Made by a program: the position numbers and the translations under genes. The notes under the pieces were generated by a model, which was not told the DNA's origin, ran no database searches, and saw only the letters and a list, made by a program, of their open reading frames with translations. A stretch of DNA of 64,000 nucleotides, taken from the NCBI RefSeq assembly GCF_018141445.1, contig NZ_CP058649.1, positions 1,197,001 through 1,261,000 of the forward strand. The letters are read 5' to 3'. Below, in pieces: positions 27,898 to 36,649 of the stretch. This stretch comes from Vallitalea pronyensis (GTDB lineage Bacteria; Bacillota; Clostridia; Lachnospirales; Vallitaleaceae). How positions within the stretch are numbered: position 1 is the first letter of the stretch; each line of letters starts with the position of its first letter.

Positions 27898-29046
27898 ATG
27901 ATGAATGAAAAAGACATAAAACTTATAAAAAGTATTAAAACCCCAGCGTACATTGTGGACAAACGCTTATTAACCAAAAATCTAGAAACATTAAAATATG
28001 TACAAGACCAAACAGGATGTAAAATTTTATTAGCCTTAAAAGGGTTTTCCATGCATGCCGTATTCCCTCTTGTGGGGGAATACTTAGCAGGCATCACATC
28101 CAGTTCTCTTTTTGAAGCACAATTAGGCGCAGAATACATGAACAAAGAAGTGCACATCTATGCACCAGCCTACCGTGATGATGAATTCGACCATGTTCTT
28201 CAAACATGCGACCATATTGTCTTTAACTCCATAAGTCAGTACAACCGATTCAAAGCACGCATCAAAAATGCCAAAAAGCCAATCCAATGTGGCCTAAGGG
28301 TCAACCCCGAATACTCCGAAGTAGAAACAGCAATCTACGACCCATGCGCACCTCATTCCCGATTAGGCACCCTAGAGAAAAAAATTACTCACCAAGACCT
28401 AGAAGGCATAGAAGGCCTCCATTTTCATACCATGTGTGAACAACAGGTGGATACCCTAGAACGTACCCTAAACGTAGTGGAAGAAAAATTCGGCAAGTAC
28501 CTCTACCACATGAAATGGTTAAATCTCGGTGGCGGTCATCACATCACACGAAACGATTACGATGTAGAACGTCTTATTACACTCATCAACCGTATACGAA
28601 ACCAATACAACATCATGGTGTACCTAGAACCAGGTGAAGCAGTAGCCTTAAACTGCGGCTATCTCGTCACATCTGTTCTCGATATCGTCCATAATGGCAT
28701 GGACATTGCCATCATTGATTCCTCCGCAGCCTGCCATATGCCCGACGTCATCGAAATGCCCTACCGACCACACATCATCCATTCAGCCAAACCAGAACAA
28801 AAACCCTATACCTACCGAATAGGCGGCATGACATGCCTAGCAGGCGACATCATCGCCGATTATGCCTTTGACCATCCACTCAAAAACGGAGACAAACTCA
28901 TATTCACCGACATGGCACACTACACCATGGTCAAGAACAACATGTTCAACGGCATCAACCTACCATTGATCGCCCTCATGGACGATCAAGGCATCCAAAT
29001 TATAAGAGAATTTACCTATGAAGACTATAAATCCAGACTATCCTAA
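27898..29046 (+). CDS. nspC: Carboxy(nor)spermidine decarboxylase
   Basis: 382 residues of the alanine-racemase-fold PLP decarboxylases. PLP Lys 48 lies in LLALKGFSMHA; HTMCEQQVDTLERTL, LNLGGGHHITR, EPGEAVALNCGY and GDIIADYAFD follow NspC/CANSDC. It removes the carboxyl from carboxyspermidine, giving spermidine. It starts 10 bases after the dehydrogenase stop with AAGGAAAG upstream. From about 28.2 kb the plus strand becomes markedly C-rich and G-poor, affecting codon choice. Confidence 0.93.
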   Translation: MMNEKDIKLIKSIKTPAYIVDKRLLTKNLETLKYVQDQTGCKILLALKGFSMHAVFPLVGEYLAGITSSSLFEAQLGAEYMNKEVHIYAPAYRDDEFDHVLQTCDHIVFNSISQYNRFKARIKNAKKPIQCGLRVNPEYSEVETAIYDPCAPHSRLGTLEKKITHQDLEGIEGLHFHTMCEQQVDTLERTLNVVEEKFGKYLYHMKWLNLGGGHHITRNDYDVERLITLINRIRNQYNIMVYLEPGEAVALNCGYLVTSVLDIVHNGMDIAIIDSSAACHMPDVIEMPYRPHIIHSAKPEQKPYTYRIGGMTCLAGDIIADYAFDHPLKNGDKLIFTDMAHYTMVKNNMFNGINLPLIALMDDQGIQIIREFTYEDYKSRLS

Positions 29047-29150
29047 TATGGTCCAAGATTTTTATAGAAAGTTCTCATACCTATATACCTATGTAAATTA
29101 TAATTACTAAACTTACCCCAAATCAACCATATACGTCAACATCAAAAAAG

Positions 29151-29330
29151 CTGTCTCATAAAAGCATCACGTCATTACCATAGGATCATGTTATAGGTTA
29201 AGCGAAGAGCGCAGCCACGGACGGCGGAGCGCAGACACTCTAAACACGGACGTTTAGGTGTCTGAAAAGCTTAACCTATAACATGATCCAGAAACCTCAA
29301 GCCAACAACAATGCTTTTATAGAAACAGCC
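29151..29330. repeat. Nested palindromic element inside a terminator-like hairpin
   Basis: The outer arms CTGTCTCATAAAAGCAT and ATGCTTTTATAGAAACAG enclose an exact 21-base inverted repeat (29183-29203 / 29269-29289, GGATCATGTTATAGGTTAAG plus C). Inside that sits a third hairpin (AGACACTCTAAAC / GTTTAGGTGTCT, 29233-29263) and a G/C-rich tip with two GAGCGCAG copies. The outer stem matches the dispersed GGGGCTGTCTCATAAAA family, suggesting an insertion into its loop. The remaining 29047-29433 gap is A/C-rich without a gene. Confidence 0.75.
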
Positions 29331-29433
29331 CAAACCTCAAGCCATAAAAATCTTTTCTAAAAATAACAAAACATTTCTAATCACAAAACTCTACTTCAAA
29401 AAAACAGAACTTCAACCAAAATCCTTTATCCAC

Positions 29434-29841
29434 CTACTTCCGATCCCGAGTAAGAATAATAAACCCAAAACCAATAAGCGCCACAGGCCAAAGCAAATCA
29501 AAATCAAACCAATGAAAAATCTTTTCAGCAATGGATACACCACCAAAAATAATAAGAATAATACCTAAAATCAATCGTGAATTCCGCGATGAATACTGAG
29601 CAGGCTGATGCTGGTCATTTCCATGCTCATCATACACATAATCACCAGTCATATTTTTAGGTCTCTCAGGCATAATAAGCATAGCTACTATATAAGCGAA
29701 TACTCCAAAACCCCAAGTAAAAAAACCAATAACAAAAACAATGCGAACAACAGTCGGGTCAATATTAAAATATTCACCTAAACCGCCGCATACACCGCCA
29801 ATAACATGATTTTCTCTAGAACGGTACAGTCTTTTATCCAT
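29434..29841 (-). CDS. PspC domain membrane protein
   Basis: 135 residues; AAGGGGAG precedes ATG 29841, so the frame to 29868 is over-long. The PspC domain is plain: KRLYRSRENHVIGGVCGGLGE is split by me here only for length, followed by YFNIDPTVVRIVFV and a Gly-rich helix. A second two-helix segment (ILGIILIIFGGVSIAEKIF) near the C-terminus resembles the LiaF/DUF5668 membrane unit. PspC proteins sense or anchor envelope-stress responses. It lies far from pspA (12.7 kb), as a lone gene. Confidence 0.88.
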   Translation of the reverse strand: MDKRLYRSRENHVIGGVCGGLGEYFNIDPTVVRIVFVIGFFTWGFGVFAYIVAMLIMPERPKNMTGDYVYDEHGNDQHQPAQYSSRNSRLILGIILIIFGGVSIAEKIFHWFDFDLLWPVALIGFGFIILTRDRK

Positions 29842-30047
29842 GTATATCTCCCCTTCGTCAATAAGCATTCTGCATAGAATACTCCATATTTTATTATATT
29901 AATAGTAGGACATACAATATAACAATGCTGTATAACTAATTGAAAGCTAATAAACAGCTAGTTTACAGCTATATTATAATATATTTTATGCTATAATACA
30001 ATCATATGCTAAATATTAAGCACTGACGACAACAAGGAGGATGACCT

Positions 30048-30761
30048 TTGGATATTGATTTATATCTTATTGCTATAACACCAAGTATTGCCCTTGCCCT
30101 CATCATTTACTTTACAGATCGATACGATAGAGAACCACTACATCTCTTAATCAAATTATTTGTTATAGGAGCTCTTAGTATCATTCCTGTCATGTTCATT
30201 GAAAGGGTATTGGATAACATGAATATATGGAACGGTCATTTAGCCGCCTTGTATACTTCTTTCATCGTCGCTGGTTTGACAGAAGAATGGGCAAAGCGAT
30301 GGGTTGTATTAAAAGTAGCCTATCACCACCCAGCCTTTAATGAAAAATTAGATGGGATTGTCTATGCCGTGATGGTTTCTTTGGGATTTGCTACCGTAGA
30401 AAATGTACTGTATGTGGTGTTTCGGTATGCACATATACCTACCATTGGTTTTCAACGGGCCATTTTTTCAGTACCAGCACACATGCTTTTCGCCATAACC
30501 ATGGGGTACTATTTATCACTGGCTAAATACACGAATAATAACCTTCAAAAAAAACACTATTTAAAACTATCCCTTTATATGCCCATTCTATTACATGGTA
30601 TCTATAATTATATTTTAATGGCTCAAAGTGAACGCTTACTGATGTTCTTTATACCTTTTGTTATCTTTTTATGGAGCTATAACCTACGAAAACTAAGTGC
30701 TTACTATAAAGAATCGAAGCACAGACAACATAACCACATGGAACAGGAAGAGATAGAATGA
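30048..30761 (+). CDS. PrsW-family intramembrane metalloprotease
   Basis: 237 residues, starting at TTG 30048 with AAGGAGG 7 bases upstream. About seven hydrophobic helices. The PrsW active-site residues are visible: Glu 79-Glu 80 in TEEWAKR, GFATVEN, and His 145 in SVPAHMLFA, with a further His in LLHGIYNY. PrsW cleaves the anti-sigma factor RsiW in Bacillus; the substrate here is unknown and no anti-sigma gene is adjacent. It is divergent from the PspC gene, hinting at a shared envelope-stress setting. Confidence 0.88.
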   Translation: MDIDLYLIAITPSIALALIIYFTDRYDREPLHLLIKLFVIGALSIIPVMFIERVLDNMNIWNGHLAALYTSFIVAGLTEEWAKRWVVLKVAYHHPAFNEKLDGIVYAVMVSLGFATVENVLYVVFRYAHIPTIGFQRAIFSVPAHMLFAITMGYYLSLAKYTNNNLQKKHYLKLSLYMPILLHGIYNYILMAQSERLLMFFIPFVIFLWSYNLRKLSAYYKESKHRQHNHMEQEEIE

Positions 30762-30775
30762 TTCTTCAACATAAA

Positions 30776-30843
30776 AACGGGCTTATCCATGGCGTTATAA
30801 CGACTATGCAGAGGTTATAGCTAAGGATAAGCCTGTCTTTTTA
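30776..30843 (+). terminator. Terminator after prsW-like gene
   Basis: ACGGGCTTATCC (30777-30788) pairs with GGATAAGCCTGT (30825-30836), with an inner GTTATAAC/GGTTATAG stem, followed by CTTTTTAT. Confidence 0.8.
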
Positions 30844-30915
30844 TGAAGCATTTCTCGTTAATAAAGATAGTGATAGTCATTTAACCATCCTATATAATAA
30901 TACCAGAAACAGCCA

Positions 30916-31965
30916 TTATTTAATTGAAAAACGATACATGGTATAAGCCTCATAGGTTTCACCAGGCTCTAAAAACTGACTTTCAAAGCAGGATTGATTA
31001 ATGGCATCGGGATAATACTGTGTTTCCAGGCAAACGGCAAGATGGGGTTTTGTTATGGCACCATGGGATAATGGTATGCCTTCTTCCATTTGATTGCATG
31101 CATAGACAACCACAGATTTCTGATCCGTAAACATGTCCATATAACGACCACTTTCAGCATCATATAAGGAAGCTTTTACACCATCATGGTCCTTTAACAT
31201 AAATGGATGATCATAACCACCACCTGCGTAAGTAAGCTGTTCTTCATCATTGGTTAAGTCTTGTCCCACTTTTTTAGGAGTACGAAAATCAAATGCAGTG
31301 CCTGCTACATCAGCTATACCAGCAGGAATGATGTCAGAATCTACAAGACCATATTTATCAGCATCAAGCATTAATACTTGGCCCAATATATCTCTTTTTC
31401 CATTACCTGCAAGGTTAAAATAAGAATGATTCGTCATGTTCACAATGGTTTTTTTATCCGTCGTTCCTTTGTAGAAAATTTCTAATGCGTTATCGTTTGT
31501 AAAACGATAAGTCACCTGCACATCCAGATTGCCAGGAAAGCCTTCTTCACCATCTTTACTTAAGTAATTAAGGGATAGAGAGACAGCATCCCCATCCATT
31601 ATTTCGGTACATTGCCATATAACTTTATCAAAGCCTTGTAAACCACCATGTAAGGCATGTCCGTTATTGTTAGCGGCTAAGGCATAAGTGGTACCATCCA
31701 TATCAAAAGATGCACCGGATATGCGACCAGCTATACGTCCTACAATACAACCGAAATAGGGGGATTTTTCTTCATATGCTTCAATGGAATCCATACCTAG
31801 AACAACGCTTTCGACATGTCCATTTTTATCAGGAACCATTATATCCGTGATAATACCACCATAGTTTAAAATGCTGACACTGGCACCATGGTCGTTATAA
31901 AGTGTATATTTGGTTACTTCTTCACCGGCTTTTGTCACACCAAAACCTGTTGATTTTATTTCCAT
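30916..31965 (-). CDS. galM: Aldose 1-epimerase (galactose mutarotase)
   Basis: 349 residues. NYGGIITDIMVPD, FGCIVGRIAGRI, NNNGHALHGG (His in the substrate site), MTNHSYFNLAG (second His) and ETQYYPDAINQ (catalytic Glu in ETQ) are all mutarotase motifs. It interconverts alpha and beta anomers of aldoses in the cytoplasm. ATG 31965 is 9 bases from AAAGGAG; TTG 31974 abuts that site. No galactose operon surrounds it. The nearby ROK regulator at 33-34 kb could relate to sugar use, but the two are separated by the prolyl isomerase gene. Confidence 0.93.
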   Translation of the reverse strand: MEIKSTGFGVTKAGEEVTKYTLYNDHGASVSILNYGGIITDIMVPDKNGHVESVVLGMDSIEAYEEKSPYFGCIVGRIAGRISGASFDMDGTTYALAANNNGHALHGGLQGFDKVIWQCTEIMDGDAVSLSLNYLSKDGEEGFPGNLDVQVTYRFTNDNALEIFYKGTTDKKTIVNMTNHSYFNLAGNGKRDILGQVLMLDADKYGLVDSDIIPAGIADVAGTAFDFRTPKKVGQDLTNDEEQLTYAGGGYDHPFMLKDHDGVKASLYDAESGRYMDMFTDQKSVVVYACNQMEEGIPLSHGAITKPHLAVCLETQYYPDAINQSCFESQFLEPGETYEAYTMYRFSIK

Positions 31966-32138
31966 TTTATTCAACTCCTTTTCTTGGATTATACTATAAA
32001 TGATTTATTTCTTCTATAGATATTGCAAAATAATAGCAGTTATACTATGATAGGTGTTGAGAGTATCATAGGGATACTCCTAAAAGCACGAAATCATGGC
32101 GATAACAAAAAAATAATAATAAATAGAGGAGATTACCC

Positions 32139-32900
32139 ATGGATAGTAATGTATTAGCAAGAGTACAAGACATTGAAATTACAAAACAACATCTCATGAA
32201 CATTATGCGTTCTTTACCACAACAACAAATGATGGAAGTGAGTACAGAAGAAGGAAGAAAAAAATTATTAGATGAGATTGTATCAAGCGAGTTATTCTAT
32301 TTAAGCGCTTCTGAACAGCAGTTAGACCAAGAAGAAGAATTTAAGCAAATACTTGAAGAAGCTAAACACAGTTTACTTCAAAGATATGCTGTACAAAAAC
32401 TTTTAGAAAACATCACAGTAAGTGACGAAGAGATGAAAGCTCATTATGAAAAGAACAAAGACAGTTTCGTTGCTTCTGAAGAAGTAAGAGCTAAGCATAT
32501 TCTTGTTGCTGAAGAAGATAAAGCCAAAGCCATCAAAGAAGAAATTGCAAAGGGTGAAAAGACATTTGATGAAGCAGCCAAAGCTTATTCCACATGTCCT
32601 TCAAAAGAAAAAGGCGGCGACTTAGGATTCTTTGGCAAAGGAAGAATGGTTCCAGAATTTGATCAAGCAGCTTTTACGTTAGACGTGGGTACGGTTAGCG
32701 ATATTGTTAAAACACAATTTGGCTATCATCTTATACTTGTGGAAGAGAAAAGAGAAGCGGCTGTAAAACCTTATGACCAAGTAGCTGAGCAAATAAAGCA
32801 AACCTTAGTAAGAGGTAAGCAGCAAGAGGTATACAGCGAGAATGTGAATGTATTAAAAGAGAAATATAAAGTTGAAATAAATGAAGATGCATTAAAATAA
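32139..32900 (+). CDS. Cytoplasmic parvulin-type peptidyl-prolyl isomerase
   Basis: 253 residues. A helical SurA/PrsA-like N-domain (residues 1-110) precedes a rotamase domain: VRAKHILVAEEDKA, KAYSTCPSKEKGGDLGFFG, MVPEFDQAAF and TQFGYHLILVEEK. There is no signal peptide or lipobox, unlike exported PrsA, so it should act in the cytoplasm as a folding helper. ATG 32139 follows AGAGGAG. A textbook terminator ends the gene. Confidence 0.9.
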   Translation: MDSNVLARVQDIEITKQHLMNIMRSLPQQQMMEVSTEEGRKKLLDEIVSSELFYLSASEQQLDQEEEFKQILEEAKHSLLQRYAVQKLLENITVSDEEMKAHYEKNKDSFVASEEVRAKHILVAEEDKAKAIKEEIAKGEKTFDEAAKAYSTCPSKEKGGDLGFFGKGRMVPEFDQAAFTLDVGTVSDIVKTQFGYHLILVEEKREAAVKPYDQVAEQIKQTLVRGKQQEVYSENVNVLKEKYKVEINEDALK

Positions 32901-32911
32901 GCAACCCATGT

Positions 32912-32938
32912 AAAAAGCTGCCTTAGGCAGCTTTTTTT
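32912..32938 (+). terminator. Terminator after the prolyl isomerase gene
   Basis: AAAAAGCTGCC (32912-32922), a TTA loop, GGCAGCTTTTT and further T residues form a perfect 11-base stem. Confidence 0.95.
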
Positions 32939-33059
32939 CCATTCTCTTTCTATACCTTGTCAAATTGATTCACATAGATTCATGTATGATCTAAAATTCC
33001 TATGTTAAACGTGTTGGAAGTATTTTCTTGTATGGACGAATATATAGAATTATGGTAAT

Positions 33060-34289
33060 ATGATGTCATTAAGATCGTATGAGGATGTGGACGAAATGGA
33101 CTATTATGCGAATATGGAAGCACTAACAGATGATAATAAAAATGTCTTTGTAAAGATTCTAAGGTTTGGGCCATTAACGAAGAAAAAAATTATAGAATAT
33201 ACCCACATGAAGTTGACCACATTAAACCGTTCCATTCAAGTACTCATACATGCTAAACTCATTGTAGAAATAGGGGAGCAAGCTTCAACAGGTGGCAGGA
33301 AGCCTGCGCTTTTTGATGTGAACCCTATGGCATATTATCTTGTGGGGATCGATATTTCAAGAACATATTCTAAGGTGATTATCACTAATCTTAAGCGAGA
33401 AATTCTATTTGATAAAGAGTTTGAAATGAAGCATGATATGACCCCCTATAAAACTGTAGAATGTATTAAGAAACTATATCTTAGAGGACTGCGGTCACTA
33501 GGTCTTAAAAAGGAATCCATATTAGGTGGAGGTCTTGGCACCATTGGTCCTTTAGACCCAAGAGAAGGGATCATCCACAAGCCAAATAATTTTTATGCAA
33601 AAGGTTGGACCAATGTACCCATAAAAAACATGTTAGAAAAAGCCCTGGGTATTAACATGGTTATTGACAATGGAGCCAATACAGCTGTTTATGGGGAGTA
33701 TGTATCACGATCCTTAATTGAATACAAGAATATTGTTTATGTGAATTGTGGTATTGGTATACGTACAGGTGTCATGGCAGGCGGAAAAATTATATCAACC
33801 ATACACAATTCTAACGATGCTTTTGGGCATATGGTGGTTAACTTTGATGGTGAGCCATGTTATTGTGGACAATATGGGTGTGTGGAATGCTATGCGTCCA
33901 TACTTGCCATTGAAAAAAAGTACCGCAGCTACCTGAAATTAGGACGAGAAACAAACATTAAAAAACCCATAAGCCAAATAACTTATGGGGATATCATCCG
34001 TGCTGGTGACCATGGCGAAGAACTTGCTCAAGATGTTTTAGCATCAGCAGCACGTATATTGGGAATAGGATTGGTTAACTATGTGACCCTTGTCAACCCA
34101 GAAAAAATAATCTTAAGTGGACCCATGATGAACCTTTCAGATATATTTTACCATATGGTCATCACCTATATTGAAAAAAGCGTCTTGAAGGATGGTCATT
34201 CTATTGTATTTGTAAGAGGAGGAGCCTATAAGGATAATGCCATTGCCTTAGGGGCGGCTCATATGTTTTTAAGAGATAAATTACAATAG
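33060..34289 (+). CDS. ROK-family transcriptional regulator
   Basis: About 409 residues. An N-terminal winged helix (FGPLTKKKIIEYTHMKLTTL, then NRSIQVLIHAKLI) precedes a ROK sugar-kinase-like domain: LVGIDISRTYSKV, GGGLGTIGPLDP, NGANTAVYGEY and the zinc motif CYCGQYGCVECY. Such proteins (NagC/XylR type) repress sugar genes and respond to a sugar. The start is uncertain: ATG 33060 lacks a good ribosome site, while ATG 33096 has GAGGAT upstream and would lose 12 residues. No sugar operon is adjacent, so the target is unknown. Confidence 0.88.
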   Translation: MMSLRSYEDVDEMDYYANMEALTDDNKNVFVKILRFGPLTKKKIIEYTHMKLTTLNRSIQVLIHAKLIVEIGEQASTGGRKPALFDVNPMAYYLVGIDISRTYSKVIITNLKREILFDKEFEMKHDMTPYKTVECIKKLYLRGLRSLGLKKESILGGGLGTIGPLDPREGIIHKPNNFYAKGWTNVPIKNMLEKALGINMVIDNGANTAVYGEYVSRSLIEYKNIVYVNCGIGIRTGVMAGGKIISTIHNSNDAFGHMVVNFDGEPCYCGQYGCVECYASILAIEKKYRSYLKLGRETNIKKPISQITYGDIIRAGDHGEELAQDVLASAARILGIGLVNYVTLVNPEKIILSGPMMNLSDIFYHMVITYIEKSVLKDGHSIVFVRGGAYKDNAIALGAAHMFLRDKLQ

Positions 34290-34296
34290 ATGATGA

Positions 34297-34614
34297 TTAA
34301 TGAATTTTGTAGTTTGCGGCTTTCTTAATTTTCTTTAAATCTTTACTGGTTTTTATAAAACGATACAGCCCAATGAACCCAATGACAACACCAAGTGGAA
34401 CGAATACATAACCAATAATTTCAATTAGCAAATCATTAGAGAATTTAATAAAAGATGAACCTGCTACGATTAAGCTAAGAGCTGTTCGTATATAAGCCAA
34501 TAAGGTTCTTTCATTGGCTAAAAAAGTCCGGTCAGTGGCTAATAGATCTCTTAAGATTAAAGAGTCTTTCTTAAAAGCATAGATAACATTAGCGTTGCGT
34601 TTATTATGAATCAT
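34297..34614 (-). CDS. DUF202 family membrane protein
   Basis: 105 residues from ATG 34614 (GTG 34620 is an alternative; GAGGTG lies upstream). LLATDRTFLANERTLLAYIRTAL is the DUF202/YidH signature region, followed by two further hydrophobic helices and a basic tail. Function is not known for the family, though some members associate with stress or phosphate (VTC) proteins. Convergent with the ROK regulator, only 7 bases apart. Its promoter lies at 34699-34726. Confidence 0.8.
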   Translation of the reverse strand: MIHNKRNANVIYAFKKDSLILRDLLATDRTFLANERTLLAYIRTALSLIVAGSSFIKFSNDLLIEIIGYVFVPLGVVIGFIGLYRFIKTSKDLKKIKKAANYKIH

Positions 34615-34698
34615 GTTCACTTCACCTCGATTATATTTATTAACTTTATACCAAAATGGTCTAAAGATAAGTGGTAAAAACCTTATATCTCTACTTCT

Positions 34699-34726
34699 AT
34701 TATACCACTTTTGACCAAAATAGCAA
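34699..34726 (-). promoter_or_regulatory. Promoter of the DUF202 gene
   Basis: On the minus strand TTGCTA (34726-34721) and TATAAT (34704-34699) are 16 bases apart, about 85 bases ahead of the start. Confidence 0.55.
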
Positions 34727-34805
34727 TAAGTAAAATAAAAGTTTTAGAATTAACACCATGGTTTAGGTAATAATAGACGTAAAGATAGAGAAAAAAAGAA
34801 ATTAA

Positions 34806-35040
34806 AGCTTCTTTCTGTAAAAAAAGGAAGAAAAGGACACATAAAAGACAAATTAAATACAAAAGGATTACACTCTTCTTCTATATAATTCTAATTGACG
34901 ACATAACATTAGACATAATATGACATCAAGGACGACATCATATTTGACAGACGCGTATAAACGCACAAAAATATAATAGAGAATCCCCTCTCATTATAAC
35001 CCAGAAGAAAGAGAATCAAGTGCTTGGTTCTCTTTTTTTA
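34806..35040 (+). ncRNA. Small-RNA-like element, copy 1, with C-rich 5' segment and terminator
   Basis: No ORF. The last 65 bases are almost identical to copy 2: GAGAATCCCCTCTCATTA, then ACCCAGAA, then a terminator (AAAGAGAATCAAG 35008-35020 / CTTGGTTCTCTTT 35023-35035, T run). TATAAT at 34972-34977 would start a transcript of about 55 bases in or near the CCCCUCUC run, which is complementary to GAGAGGGG-type ribosome sites. TTGACA at 34944 is 22 bases from that -10, longer than normal. A trans-acting sRNA is inference. Confidence 0.4.
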
Positions 35041-35079
35041 GTTTTATGTCCTGTTCATAGTTATCACATAAAAAAATGT

Positions 35080-35343
35080 AGCTTTCAGTCAAAAGACACA
35101 TAAAGAACATAACAGAAACAAACAGAAGACATCTGCTGGGTGTATAATTCTACATGAAACAACAAGATTAACATAAAACATTATAAACAACATCATGAAG
35201 TACAAACATAGGACACAATTTTTACATAGATAAAAGCAGATATAGGACATAATTGAAGACATGAGGCATGAGCGCAAAAAATAATAGAGAATCCCCTCTC
35301 ATTATTACCCAGAAAAAGAGAACCTTATAGGTTCTCTTTTTCA
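35080..35343 (+). ncRNA. Small-RNA-like element, copy 2
   Basis: A diverged tandem copy of the preceding element. Its 5' part shares GACACATAAAGA and TATAATTCTA with copy 1, and its 3' part repeats GAGAATCCCCTCTCATTA and ACCCAGAA. It ends in AAAAAGAGAACC (35313-35324) / GGTTCTCTTTTT (35330-35341), a symmetric hairpin that could also terminate the convergent minus-strand gene ending at 35387. The conserved 3' core against a diverged middle suggests selection on the short transcript. Confidence 0.4.
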
Positions 35344-35386
35344 GCATCCTATAAACCCCTGAAAGTTTTGACCTGGCTATAGACAC

Positions 35387-35860
35387 TCATTTGCGGAATT
35401 CATCAATAATCTCTTGATTCGTTGGTCTTCCGTCATCCCATTTACGATTCATGCGCGAAAGGGGGCTAACGTGACGCATTTTTTGCTTGTTATCCATTTT
35501 ATTTCTAAGTTGTTGCATGCGATGCATACGGGCCTGAATTTCATTTTTATGTATTTTAATAAGCTCTTGTTCACGTTGGCGTGCTAATCGTTGAGCTTTG
35601 GTTTTGCCACGAATAACCAAAAAGGTGAATGTAATGAAAACCACGGATAGAATGATTAAACAAATATCATACATACCGATAATGAACAACAGTGAACTTA
35701 CGATTAAGACAAGGCCTATCACACGTGTTGCAATAATGGAAAGAGGGTCATGATATAAGAAGATGTTAATAACAAGACTATGTATATAATTATTAGCTGA
35801 TAAACTGAGACCAACACCTAACAGCAAAATAAAAATTAAGATGATCTGAGTTTGAGTCAA
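35387..35860 (-). CDS. Small membrane protein of unknown function
   Basis: 157 residues from TTG 35860, with TAAGGAGGTG about 8 bases upstream. Three hydrophobic segments lie in residues 5-100, then a strongly basic cytoplasmic tail (KTKAQRLARQREQELIKIHK, later MHRMQQLRNKM) that should form an amphipathic helix. The C-terminus (RPTNQEIIDEFRK) is polar. I do not recognise the family. It lies alone between the sRNA-like pair and the phosphodiesterase. Confidence 0.7.
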   Translation of the reverse strand: MTQTQIILIFILLLGVGLSLSANNYIHSLVINIFLYHDPLSIIATRVIGLVLIVSSLLFIIGMYDICLIILSVVFITFTFLVIRGKTKAQRLARQREQELIKIHKNEIQARMHRMQQLRNKMDNKQKMRHVSPLSRMNRKWDDGRPTNQEIIDEFRK

Positions 35861-36024
35861 ATAGACACCTCCTTAGTCGTCTAGTATAACGCTATTATTC
35901 TATCATATATTAGTGAATAATGGAATGAAAAACAGAGGGTAATATAGGATATTTTATAAGGCTATTGACGCTAATAGAATTATATGGAATAATAACCCTA
36001 TTACAGAATTGGAAGGTGATTGTT

Positions 36025-36567
36025 GTGAAATTAATGTTTGTTTCAGATATTCATGGCTCAAACTATTATGCGGATAAAGCCATAGAAAAATTTAAAGAGG
36101 AAAAGGCAGATTATATGGTTTTATTAGGCGATTTATTATATCATGGACCCAGAAATCCATTACCCAAGGATTATGCGCCAAGTAAAGTGCTTCTATTACT
36201 GAATCAATATAAGGATAAGATAGTAGCGGTTCGAGGAAATTGTGACAGTGAAGTAGACCAAATGGTATTGGAATTTCCAATGATGAGTGACTATACCATT
36301 ATCTTTGATGGAACAAGAAGAATTTTTGCAACTCATGGGCATGGATTTAATGAAGGCAATATGCCTCCATTACAAGATGGTGACATGCTTATTCATGGGC
36401 ATACCCATATACCTGTAGCGAAAGAGGTTTCTGGGAAATATATCATGAATCCAGGGTCCATCTCCTTACCAAAAGAGGACTACCCAAACAGTTATGGAAT
36501 CTGGGAAAATAATCGGTTTATGGTAAAGGATTTTGACGGACATGTTATTAAGTCCTTAGATATATAA
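36025..36567 (+). CDS. yfcE: YfcE-type metallophosphodiesterase
   Basis: 180 residues from GTG 36025, which has GGAAGGTG upstream; an earlier in-frame start (35965) lacks a site. The calcineurin-like metal motifs are complete: SDIHG (Asp 8, His 10), LLGDLLYHGPR, VRGNCDSEVDQ, ATHGHGF and IHGHTHIP. YfcE hydrolyses phosphodiesters with manganese. The length equals E. coli YfcE (about 184). A second, related gene starts at 63772. Confidence 0.9.
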   Translation: MKLMFVSDIHGSNYYADKAIEKFKEEKADYMVLLGDLLYHGPRNPLPKDYAPSKVLLLLNQYKDKIVAVRGNCDSEVDQMVLEFPMMSDYTIIFDGTRRIFATHGHGFNEGNMPPLQDGDMLIHGHTHIPVAKEVSGKYIMNPGSISLPKEDYPNSYGIWENNRFMVKDFDGHVIKSLDI

Positions 36568-36586
36568 ATCATTAAGGCAATTAAAT

Positions 36587-36632
36587 AGGGCTGTGTCATC
36601 AAAGTACATGCTTACTTTGGACACAGCCCTTA
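36587..36632. terminator. Terminator of the GGGCTGTGTC family
   Basis: AGGGCTGTGTCATCAAAGTA (36587-36606) pairs with TACTTTGGACACAGCCCT (36613-36630). It lies between convergent genes and resembles the stems near 16812, 29151 and 43102. Confidence 0.75.
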
Positions 36633-36649
36633 CCTTATTAAATCTTAAA

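Noticed and set aside
23000..29046. Lysine biosynthesis operon (saccharopine dehydrogenase plus decarboxylase)
   Set aside because: Linked speA and speB and the NspC-type motifs point to carboxyspermidine chemistry instead.
28200..29860. Horizontal transfer of the nspC end and PspC gene
   Set aside because: The skew crosses gene borders and orientations and the genes fit their pathways, so composition alone is not enough.
34806..35343. Type I toxin-antitoxin pair in the repeated intergenic elements
   Set aside because: No small hydrophobic ORF with a ribosome site was found in either copy.
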